In this document: piece by piece, positions 36,152-43,141 of the stretch
How positions within the stretch are numbered: position 1 is the stretch's first letter
How the letters are laid out: the number at the start of each line of letters is the position of its first letter
DNA from: Virgibacillus sp. AGTR
GTDB taxonomy: Bacteria; Bacillota; Bacilli; Bacillales; Amphibacillaceae
Assembly: GCF_016919725.2 (NCBI RefSeq)
Contig: NZ_JAJERH010000036.1
Coordinates: forward strand, 1-44,729
DNA length: 44,729 nt
Direction of reading: 5' to 3'
Translations under genes and position numbers: made by a program
Notes under the pieces: generated by a model
Database searches by the model: none
What the model saw: the letters and a program-made list of their open reading frames with translations, nothing else
What the model was told of the DNA's origin: nothing

Positions 36152-36174
36152 TAATTAAAATGGTATGAGGTGAT

Positions 36175-37896
36175 ATGATGGCTAAAAAACTACCAAAGAC
36201 AGATGTAGTAATTGTTGGTGTCGGTTGGGGTGGAGGTATTATTGCTTCAGAACTGACAAAACAAGGATTGAAAGTGGTTGGGTTGGAGAAAGGACAGGAA
36301 AGAGAAACCGAAGACTATTATATGGCTCATGATGAATTGCGCTATGCAGTTCGTTATGAGTTGATGCAGGATCTTTCTAAAGAAACGATAACATTTAGAG
36401 GTAATGAGAAAATGCGAGCATTACCAATGCGTCAGTATGGCTCATTTTTATTCGGAGATGGTGTTGGTGGTGCTGGTGTTCATTGGAATGGACAAACTTT
36501 TCGATTTTTGCCGTATGACTTCGAAATACGAAGTAAAACAATTGAACGATATGGGAAAGGTAAGATACCAGCTGATATGACGATTCAGGATTGGGGAATT
36601 ACCTATGATGAAATCGAGCCATACTATGACAAGTTTGAAAAAATGGCTGGTATTTCAGGAGAGGAAAATCCGTTAGGGGGTAAACGCTCGGATAAGTATC
36701 CTACCGGGCCAATGCTACATTCTCCGCAAATGAAAATGTTTAAAGAAGCAACAGAAAAGCTAAAATATCATCCGTATACGATCCCTTCTGCCAATTTATC
36801 AGAACCGTATAAAAATCCAGATGGTATAAGTAGAGCCGCTTGTCAGTATTGCGCATTTTGTGAACGCTTTGGTTGTGAATATGGAGCAAAAGCTGATCCG
36901 GTTGTTACGGTTATACCGGTAGCTAAAAATACGGGTAAATTTGACTTAAGAACCCATTCTTGGGTGAGAAGAGTTTTACATAAGGATGGGAAGGCAACTG
37001 GTGTACTATATACAGATTTAACTACCGGTGAAGAAATAGAACAACCAGCTGATATGGTAGTATTAACAAGCTACGTATTTAATAATGTAAAACTCTTACT
37101 GAATTCAAAAATTGGTCGCCCGTATGATCCTGCTAGTGGTAAAGGAGTTATCGGAAAAAATTATGCTTATCAGATCATTAAAGGTGCAGCAACAGGGTTT
37201 TTCGAAAACAAGAAATTTAATAATTTCGCTGGAGCAGGCGCCTTAGGAATGGTTATCGACGACTTTAATGGGGATAATTTCGACCATTCAAATGTGAATT
37301 TTTTACATGGTGGTTATTTGTCTCTAACACAGACTGGAAAAAGACCGATTCAGACCAATCCAATTCCTTCTGATTCAGCAACATGGGGTAAGGAATTTAA
37401 GCAAAACTCATTAAAATATATTAATAGGACGTTGTCCATTGGTGCCATGGGTGCCAGCTTACCATATAAACAGCATTATTTGGACTTAGATCCAATGTAT
37501 AAAGATGCTTTTGGTGACCCCTTAATTCGCATGACTTATGGATTTAGAGACCAAGATAAAGAACTTGCTAAGTTTACCGCAACAAAAGCAAAGGAAATTC
37601 TGCAAGAGATGGGTGCTGATAAAATCGATGCGATGGATGAATTGGGACCCTATGATATTACTACCTATCAGTCAACGCATAATACCGGAGGTGCAATTAT
37701 GGGAGCAGATCCGGAAACATCAGCGGTTAATAATTATTCGCAGATGTGGGATATGGAGAATCTGTTCGTTGTAGGAGCTTCCTCTTTTCCACATAATAGC
37801 GGTTATAATCCTACTGATACCGTTGGTGCGTTAGCATATCGTGCTGCAGAAGGAGTGGTTAAATACAGTAAGGATGGTGGACTTCTTACATCTTAA
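36175..37896 (+). CDS. GMC-family oxidoreductase, gluconate dehydrogenase-type catalytic subunit
   Basis: A 573-residue FAD-dependent dehydrogenase. The Rossmann motif GVGWGGGIIASEL starts near residue 15, with LEKG near 37-40. The GMC signature region is GDGVGGAGVHWNGQT (94-108). The catalytic His/Asn pair is likely in THNTGG and HNSGYNPTDT near the end. Cysteines C223, C226, C229 and C234 form a compact cluster, reminiscent of the 3Fe-4S site reported in bacterial FAD-glucose dehydrogenases. No signal peptide is present, so export would rely on the Tat signal of subunit 3. Substrate could be gluconate, glucose or another sugar; no cytochrome c subunit gene is adjacent. Confidence 0.9.
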   Translation: MMAKKLPKTDVVIVGVGWGGGIIASELTKQGLKVVGLEKGQERETEDYYMAHDELRYAVRYELMQDLSKETITFRGNEKMRALPMRQYGSFLFGDGVGGAGVHWNGQTFRFLPYDFEIRSKTIERYGKGKIPADMTIQDWGITYDEIEPYYDKFEKMAGISGEENPLGGKRSDKYPTGPMLHSPQMKMFKEATEKLKYHPYTIPSANLSEPYKNPDGISRAACQYCAFCERFGCEYGAKADPVVTVIPVAKNTGKFDLRTHSWVRRVLHKDGKATGVLYTDLTTGEEIEQPADMVVLTSYVFNNVKLLLNSKIGRPYDPASGKGVIGKNYAYQIIKGAATGFFENKKFNNFAGAGALGMVIDDFNGDNFDHSNVNFLHGGYLSLTQTGKRPIQTNPIPSDSATWGKEFKQNSLKYINRTLSIGAMGASLPYKQHYLDLDPMYKDAFGDPLIRMTYGFRDQDKELAKFTATKAKEILQEMGADKIDAMDELGPYDITTYQSTHNTGGAIMGADPETSAVNNYSQMWDMENLFVVGASSFPHNSGYNPTDTVGALAYRAAEGVVKYSKDGGLLTS

Positions 37897-37930
37897 TGGG
37901 TTGGTTTGATTAGGAAAGAAGGTGCTGTAA

Positions 37931-38146
37931 TTGCTTACAAATATAGGTATACCAGGTTTGATTATTATTCTAATCATTACATTAATTATATTTGGTCCAA
38001 GAAAGTTACCTGAGATTGGATCGGCATTAGGAAAGACGTTATCGGAATTTAAAAAGACTACCAGTGACATTATGAGTGATGATGAACAAGCTGAAACCAC
38101 AAGGCCAAAAGATGTGACAGCAGCAAAAATGAAGAGATCTGACTAA
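37931..38146 (+). CDS. tatA: Twin-arginine translocase subunit TatA
   Basis: A 71-residue TatA/TatE-type protein. It has an N-terminal membrane helix (about residues 5-21), the [22 protein letters not shown] hinge and amphipathic helix, and a charged tail. The start is TTG 37931, with GAAGGTG upstream. It follows the oxidoreductase gene by 34 bases. No tatC is adjacent, so a TatC elsewhere must be used. The linkage suggests a dedicated Tat pore component for the dehydrogenase. A terminator follows. Confidence 0.9.
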   Translation: MLTNIGIPGLIIILIITLIIFGPRKLPEIGSALGKTLSEFKKTTSDIMSDDEQAETTRPKDVTAAKMKRSD

Positions 38147-38214
38147 ATTGCAAAACGCCCAATAAACAACTATCTTGCTTGCATTTGAAAAAGGATATGA
38201 AATTTTTCAATAAG

Positions 38215-38254
38215 AAAAGGTTGACTATTCAGAGTAATGGACAACCTTTTTCTT
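38215..38254 (+). terminator. Terminator after tatA
   Basis: 9-base stem AAAAGGTTG (38215-38223) and CAACCTTTT (38242-38250), then a T-rich tail. Repeat copy C begins five bases later. Confidence 0.75.
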
Positions 38255-38258
38255 GTTG

Positions 38259-38456
38259 TCTAGGAAATTAGCCCATGTGATTAAATATGGGAGTGTTGAG
38301 CTAGCATCCAGCTCCAGCACCAAGAAGTTCCACTTCACGAATAGTCCTAATCTAAGTCATCATCGGCTCATAAGCTCACCGTGATTTCTATATCTCCGTT
38401 GACTCGCCCTAGGCAACGTTTCTAATCGGGGGCTTGCGCTCTTGTTTTATATATAA
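38259..38456 (+). repeat. Dispersed intergenic repeat, copy C
   Basis: Begins TCTAGGAAATTAG just behind the tatA terminator, as in copy B. The body matches A and B (TCCAGCTCCAGC, TTCACGAAT, AAGTCATCATC, AAGCTCACCGTGATTTC, TATCTCCGTTGACTCG, AACGTTTCTAATCGGG, GGCTTGCGCT). It is slightly shortened near 38320-38335 and 38405-38415. Confidence 0.8.
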
Positions 38457-38561
38457 TACCTCTTGTTATACTTCGTCTAGTTGTGGTCTATTATAGCTAT
38501 TAGAATAGGCGAATTGATTTTCCAAAACTGATCAAATTCTTAAGGATTTCTAGCTTACTTC

Positions 38562-38590
38562 TTGATAGTTTCATCAACATCTGATATTAT
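38562..38590 (+). promoter_or_regulatory. Promoter of rpmG
   Basis: TTGATA (38562-38567), exact 17-base spacer, TATTAT (38585-38590), 65 bases before the rpmG start. Confidence 0.65.
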
Positions 38591-38655
38591 GAATAAGTCT
38601 GAAATGAATTAATCGCTCGTTTTGAAGCAATTAGGTAAAGTTTGGAGGGAAAATC

Positions 38656-38805
38656 ATGCGCGTTAACATTACTTTAGCTTGTACTGAAACAGGAGATCGT
38701 AATTATATTACTACGAAAAACAAACGTACTAATCCTGAACGTATTGAGCTTATGAAATATTGTCCACGTCTTAAAAAACACACTCTACATCGTGAAACAA
38801 AATAA
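38656..38805 (+). CDS. rpmG: 50S ribosomal protein L33, zinc-free type
   Basis: A 49-residue ribosomal protein starting [20 protein letters not shown] and ending KHTLHRETK, the standard L33 pattern. It lacks the CxxC pairs of the zinc-binding form: Cys9 is followed by Thr12 and only one Cys (36) occurs later. The ATG follows TTTGGAGGG. In B. subtilis rpmGA precedes yqgN (fthC), as here. Flanked by its own promoter and a long palindromic terminator. Confidence 0.95.
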   Translation: MRVNITLACTETGDRNYITTKNKRTNPERIELMKYCPRLKKHTLHRETK

Positions 38806-38807
38806 AT

Positions 38808-38855
38808 GATTAAAAATAAAACCTTTATCAGCTGATAAGGGTTTTATTTTTAATC
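38808..38855. terminator. 48-base palindromic terminator after rpmG
   Basis: Two 24-base arms (38808-38831 and 38832-38855) are complementary except for one G-T. The core is TTATCAG/CTGATAA, with A- and T-rich ends, so it can terminate in both directions. fthC must be reached by read-through or a promoter hidden here. Confidence 0.85.
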
Positions 38856-38893
38856 ATTTGCTGTACTTATTAACTCAAACGGGGGTAATTGAT

Positions 38894-39478
38894 TTGAATA
38901 AAGCTCACATTCGGTCAGCAAAGCTTCAGATGCTTAAAGAAATAAATCCAGTAAAGAAACGCGAAATTGAGAATAGCTTATATGCACGACTTATAGCTTC
39001 ATCGCTTTGGAAAAACGCCAGGGTAATTGGAATAACGGTATCGCAAGCGTTTGAATGGGATACGAGAAACATTATTGAAACAGCCTGGAGGCAGCAGAAA
39101 CAAGTTTGTGTACCGAAGTGTTCTTCTGTTGATAAAACGTTAACTTTTTATCAAATTAGTTCCTTTGATCAGTTAGAGGTTGTCTATTATGGATTGTTTG
39201 AACCTAAGCCAGATGAAACGAAACAAATAGATATAACTGCAATTGAATTGCTATTTGTACCAGGGCTTGTCTTTGATAGGAAAGGTTACCGAATTGGTTT
39301 TGGCGGAGGTTACTATGATCGATTTTTAATGAACTATTCCAATCATACGGTTGCACTGTTACATAGTAGTCAATTAGTAGACGCTATACCTAAGGAATCA
39401 TTTGATATTCCGGTAGACCACTTAATTACAGAAGATACATGGATAAGCAGTTATGACAGAAGAAGGATCGATGAATGA
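38894..39478 (+). CDS. fthC: 5-formyltetrahydrofolate cyclo-ligase
   Basis: A 194-residue enzyme converting 5-formyl-THF to 5,10-methenyl-THF with ATP; the B. subtilis equivalent is yqgN. The signature GFGGGYYDRFL lies near residues 136-146, preceded by FVPGLVFD. The start is TTG 38894, with GGGGG (38880-38884) nine bases upstream; an in-frame TTG at 38858 lacks a ribosome site. Its stop overlaps the ATG of the thiF/moeB pseudogene. The rpmG-fthC-yqgO-gluP order is conserved apart from that insertion. Confidence 0.93.
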   Translation: MNKAHIRSAKLQMLKEINPVKKREIENSLYARLIASSLWKNARVIGITVSQAFEWDTRNIIETAWRQQKQVCVPKCSSVDKTLTFYQISSFDQLEVVYYGLFEPKPDETKQIDITAIELLFVPGLVFDRKGYRIGFGGGYYDRFLMNYSNHTVALLHSSQLVDAIPKESFDIPVDHLITEDTWISSYDRRRIDE

Positions 39479-40072
39479 GAGCAGATACATTTGTCAACAA
39501 TTATTTCGTCCAATACATGAAAATGGACAGAGGTGAATAGAGAATTATACCGTACTTGTTGCTGGGTTAGGGGTGCTTGGTAGTAAACTTTGCAATCATT
39601 TGATAGGGTAGGTGCTATCTCATCTGCAGTAGAACAAGTAGCCGCTTTTCAACTTGTTGGTCTATGAAGCATGTTACTGGTAATCACAACTCATTACGAA
39701 AAATATCTGGGATAATCTACAACATGATGTGAAATTAGCTTTCAGATCAAATTGTCCAACCTGTCAAAAAAGATTATCCAGCTCTAAAATCAGAAGCGAT
39801 TGTAAATGAAACGGTTCTCTGCGGTATAAATATGATTCAAATTAGCTTCATGATTTCATACTGGAAGCTTTAGAAAAAAAGCTAGATCATTTTAATGTTA
39901 CAAGAACGCCCTTTTTTTACGCGTAGCTATACAGGATGATATTCTTTTCACTATTTTCCCAGATGCCCGTATTCTGATAAAAGGGAGTTGCAACAAGCGT
40001 CAGGAACATACGTGGTTTGAACAATATATAGTATCGTACATGCATAAAAATAATCAGGTAGATGAAAACTAG
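39471..40072 (+). pseudogene. Decayed ThiF/MoeB-family adenylyltransferase
   Basis: No intact frame, but successive fragments match a ThiF/MoeB-type E1-like enzyme. From ATG 39471: MNESRYICQQLFRPIHENGQ, a stop at 39534, then in the same frame ENYTVLVAGLGVLGSKL (nucleotide-binding start), and a stop at 39609. In another frame from 39608: ISSAVEQVAAFQLV. Near 39710-39770: WDNLQHDVKLAF, then the zinc motif CPTC. After a frameshift, KDYPALKSEA and VLCGINMIQI. Near 39868-40072: EALEKKLDHFNVTRTPFF, then a frameshift, FPDARILIKG, and the end at TAG 40070. The ATP-binding core is deleted. Its start overlaps the fthC stop. Confidence 0.82.
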
Positions 40073-40100
40073 AAGTACCATGATAAAAAGAGGTGTATTT

Positions 40101-40295
40101 ATGCGTATTCTGTTTTTATTTGCCGGAATGATAACTGCGGCGAGCTTGCTTTATAAATGGCGCTATCGGATTATGAATACATTATTGGCTATTGGATTTT
40201 TAAGAAAAGTTGTGGTAAGTTTATCCATGAACGTGCCAGCAGTTCGTTCGAAAATTATACCGACAATGTTCCAGAAAAATACATCAAATTCTTAA
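40101..40295 (+). CDS. yqgO: YqgO-like small protein
   Basis: A 64-residue protein from ATG 40101, preceded by AAGAGGTG. The N-terminal half is hydrophobic (residues 2-20); the rest is basic (KWRYRIMN ... VRKVV-type pattern, ending MFQKNTSNS). Size and position between fthC and gluP match B. subtilis yqgO, whose function is unknown. An in-frame ATG at 40062 lies inside the end of the pseudogene and has no ribosome site. Confidence 0.7.
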   Translation: MRILFLFAGMITAASLLYKWRYRIMNTLLAIGFLRKVVVSLSMNVPAVRSKIIPTMFQKNTSNS

Positions 40296-40323
40296 TCGGT
40301 GAAGAAGTTGTGAATTTTGCAGC

Positions 40324-40345
40324 TTCTTTTATCATGATAAAAGAA
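40324..40345. repeat. 22-base perfect palindrome between yqgO and gluP
   Basis: Perfect palindrome centred on CTTTTATCATGATAAAAG (40326-40343). It has no loop and no T-run, so it may be an operator or a weak terminator. It lies 19 bases upstream of TGGTATGAT (40361-40369), an extended -10 that could serve gluP. Confidence 0.5.
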
Positions 40346-40392
40346 AAATGATGAGGGATTTGGTATGATGGAAGTCTAAGGGGAGGTCGAGG

Positions 40393-41940
40393 ATGTACAT
40401 AGATAACCAATATAATATATATCAAATCGCTTATCATTACGTAAAGACTTATCAATATGACGTGCTATTTGTAAGTGATCAGGAAGATGAAATATGGCTA
40501 GAGAAAAAAGAAGGGAAAAAATCTACAGTCATTCGCTTCCTAGGTCGTGGGTTTGATTGGAAGAACTATTTAAAAAAGGATATTGCAGTTGTTTTTCAAA
40601 AAGTTAAAGCAATGAAACGATTGTTGCGAGGTAAAGTTATTCAAATTTATAATGTTTACATATCCGAGCACGAGCCTGTCGATGATTGGGAAATGCTAAA
40701 GAAGCCAATGCAGCTAAATGAGAAGCACCCTATTTCCATGAATGTTTATTATTTGTCAGATGAACAGTTTGTGGAAGAGAAAATACGTTTGGAAAAAGAT
40801 ACAGATATAACAATAAATACCGCTGATTCTCAAGAACCTATAGATAAGGAAAGTCAGCTACACAATTATAAAAAGTATTTAAAGAAAAATGTTTTGGATC
40901 AAAAAGAGCAAACTCAGGCGGTATTCTCCTTTGGTAAGCCGCTATTTACCTATCTTATTCTTGCAATTTGCATTGGGATGTTTGTATTAGTAGAACTGAA
41001 CGGTGGAAGTAGTTCCATGCAGCCGTTAATTGATTTTGGTGCAAAGTACAATCCTGCTATCATAGAACAAGGAGAATGGTGGCGCATCATTAGCTCTATG
41101 TTTCTTCATATTGGGTTCCTTCATTTACTCATGAATATGCTTGCTGTTTATTATTTAGGAACTTTAGTTGAACGTATATATGGCTCATTTCGATTTTTAT
41201 GTATCTACTTTCTTGCCGGTATTGGTGGTGGGATAGCGAGTTTTGCCTTTTCTCCAAGTATTGCGGCTGGTGCCTCAGGTGCATTGTTTGGATTGTTCGG
41301 AGCATTATTATTCTTTGGATTACATAATCGGAAAATTTTCTTTCAAACAATGGGAACGAATGTTTTAGTTTTAATCGGAATTAATATCGTATTTGGTCTC
41401 TTCGTACCGCAAATTGATAATGGGGCGCATTTGGGAGGTTTAGTAGCTGGATTTATTGCATCTGGAATAGTCCATTTACCAAAGCGTAAAGAAACGTTTA
41501 AACAAATGATAGCAATTGTGCTATATTGCATTATTGCATATGGTCTTATTCAATTCGGTTATTACAATAATATGAATAATCAAGTGTATCATGTAATGCA
41601 AATAGAAGAATTGCTAAAACAAGAAAAGTACGAGGCTATCATTTCCCAAGCTAATCAGGCCTTAGAAAGTGAAGGGAATCTAGAAGCTGCCATCCTGTTT
41701 CATAGGTCTTATGCGTATATTGAATTAAATCAAGATCAAAAAGCGATTGAAGATTTAGAGCGAAGTATAGAAATTGATCATAGTTTTCCGGAGGCATATT
41801 ATAATTTAGCAATTTTATATAAGAATAACGGGAAAGTAGAAAAAGCTAAATCAGCTATTGAAAGCGCGTATCAATTAAACCCTGACAATGATGATTTTAT
41901 AAGGTTATATGAACAACTTACTGGTAAATCAGCTAACTAA
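40393..41940 (+). CDS. gluP: Rhomboid intramembrane serine protease GluP with TPR tail
   Basis: A 515-residue protein in three parts: a cytoplasmic N-terminal domain (1-180), a six-to-seven-segment rhomboid domain (about 185-385), and a C-terminal tail with TPR repeats (about 400-510). The catalytic Ser295 lies in GASGALFG, and His346 in GAHLGG; the HLLMNM loop near residue 240 is also conserved. In B. subtilis GluP (YqgP) cleaves the magnesium transporter MgtE with FtsH and was linked to glucose export and cell division. The ATG follows AAGGGGAGG. B. subtilis has yqgQ and glcK next; here they are missing. Confidence 0.95.
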   Translation: MYIDNQYNIYQIAYHYVKTYQYDVLFVSDQEDEIWLEKKEGKKSTVIRFLGRGFDWKNYLKKDIAVVFQKVKAMKRLLRGKVIQIYNVYISEHEPVDDWEMLKKPMQLNEKHPISMNVYYLSDEQFVEEKIRLEKDTDITINTADSQEPIDKESQLHNYKKYLKKNVLDQKEQTQAVFSFGKPLFTYLILAICIGMFVLVELNGGSSSMQPLIDFGAKYNPAIIEQGEWWRIISSMFLHIGFLHLLMNMLAVYYLGTLVERIYGSFRFLCIYFLAGIGGGIASFAFSPSIAAGASGALFGLFGALLFFGLHNRKIFFQTMGTNVLVLIGINIVFGLFVPQIDNGAHLGGLVAGFIASGIVHLPKRKETFKQMIAIVLYCIIAYGLIQFGYYNNMNNQVYHVMQIEELLKQEKYEAIISQANQALESEGNLEAAILFHRSYAYIELNQDQKAIEDLERSIEIDHSFPEAYYNLAILYKNNGKVEKAKSAIESAYQLNPDNDDFIRLYEQLTGKSAN

Positions 41941-42058
41941 TAGTGTATGGGTGCTTTCGAGTAGAGGATTCCTTTTTTCAAGAGGGTCATTAACGAGTAT
42001 CTAAAACTACATAAAGCCTACTCTCACCTCGTTTCTTACATTAGATAATAGGACCTTT

Positions 42059-42112
42059 GTGAAACTTCAATTCGTGGGGGGAAAACAAAACCCCCACGAA
42101 TTGAAGTTTCAC
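42059..42112. terminator. Bidirectional hairpin between gluP and the opposing gene
   Basis: Perfect 22-base arms (42059-42080 and 42091-42112) around the loop GAAAACAAAA, followed by TTTATTTT. It lies between convergent genes. A decayed relative is at about 31775-31817. Confidence 0.85.
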
Positions 42113-42126
42113 TTTATTTTCATATT

Positions 42127-42987
42127 TTATTGAAAAGAATAGTTTTGTATCAGTTTTTCTTTTTTTCCGTTGATTTCATATAGTACAAGTAGATGCTTTT
42201 GTTCTTTATCAAATAAAATAATTGGTATATAGCTATTCAGCTCTTCATTGGTGGTATTTACTACGGGTATAACATAATTTTTATACAGTCCCTCCCAAAG
42301 TTGTCCAATAATTTTATTCGTTTGCGCTTGTGTCAATGATGGTAATGGCTTTGTGTTGTAATGGACTAAATCCGTAAGCGGTACGCTAAGATAGTTATCT
42401 GGATCAATATGGAAATAATGAAATAATTGATGCCAATGATAAAGAAGCTGTTGCTTCGTTGTTCGATCAAGTAAATCTTTCCATTCTTTTTCATAATTGT
42501 TATGAGGCTTTTTAAATGAATCAAGTGCTGTTGTCGGTGAATCTATGACATATAAGTAATCGCTAGACATGCGATGAATGCTTTTTATATCATTACTTGA
42601 GCGATGTATCTCACCATGATGAAATGAGATAGATTGAAATAAACTGCTATCTTCATGAAATAGTTTTTCCCGTAACTGAATGGTATCTGTATCCTGCGTC
42701 CATTTTGTCTTTGCCCCCTTTAATCTTCCGTTATCATATAGCAATGATACATCTTGTCGTAAATAGATCGGCATATTTGTGATAGAATCAGACTCCCATG
42801 TAATTTCATAATTATCCTTGCCTTTTTCCGAGAATAGTTGGAGCTGTGTCTCCGATTTAGAGAAGGTTGTATTATTATCAATTGGAAAGTATGTAATGGC
42901 AGGAGTAGAGTTCAGTCTGATTAGATATACAACTGCTATTACACATGCTGCTGTGATAATCATAATAACTAAATGCCATTTGTTCAT
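42127..42987 (-). CDS. Unrecognised membrane-anchored protein
   Basis: A 286-residue protein I do not recognise. It has an N-terminal membrane anchor or uncleaved signal (about residues 5-24) and then a hydrophilic extracytoplasmic domain. No Cys-based lipobox is present, and no catalytic motif is evident. Features are a YLRQDVSLLYDNGRLKGAKTKW segment (about 76-97), an aromatic/His-rich stretch (WHQLFHYFHIDPDNY) and a C-terminal beta-rich part (IPIILFDKEQKHLLVLYEI). It is read toward gluP. The neighbouring spoVAF-type gene is divergent, so a sporulation link is possible but unproven. Confidence 0.65.
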   Translation of the reverse strand: MNKWHLVIMIITAACVIAVVYLIRLNSTPAITYFPIDNNTTFSKSETQLQLFSEKGKDNYEITWESDSITNMPIYLRQDVSLLYDNGRLKGAKTKWTQDTDTIQLREKLFHEDSSLFQSISFHHGEIHRSSNDIKSIHRMSSDYLYVIDSPTTALDSFKKPHNNYEKEWKDLLDRTTKQQLLYHWHQLFHYFHIDPDNYLSVPLTDLVHYNTKPLPSLTQAQTNKIIGQLWEGLYKNYVIPVVNTTNEELNSYIPIILFDKEQKHLLVLYEINGKKEKLIQNYSFQ

Positions 42988-43079
42988 ATGCTTCCCGCCT
43001 TTAAACTGCTTGTCTTAGTCCAATATATGAGTATAAGTTTTAATATATGATGGAATTGATGAACTCTTTAACTGGTTTA

Positions 43080-43109
43080 TGCATAGTTATCCTTCCAGTG
43101 CTCAAACTA
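43080..43109 (+). promoter_or_regulatory. SigG-type promoter of the spoVAF-like gene
   Basis: TGCATA (43080-43085), a 17-base spacer, then CAAACTA (43103-43109). This matches the SigG pattern TG(A/C)ATA / CATnnTA at all but one position. The start near 43116 precedes the AGGTGAG ribosome site. Confidence 0.5.
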
Positions 43110-43141
43110 TTAGTAATCTAACATGTTGGATAGGTGAGTTT

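Noticed and set aside
23871-38456. CRISPR-like array from the three similar repeats
   Set aside because: Copies are 7 kb apart, 145-200 bases long and imperfect, with genes between them.
42127-42987. Assignment as YqgU lipoprotein
   Set aside because: No lipobox Cys and no beta-propeller-like repeats; position alone is not enough.
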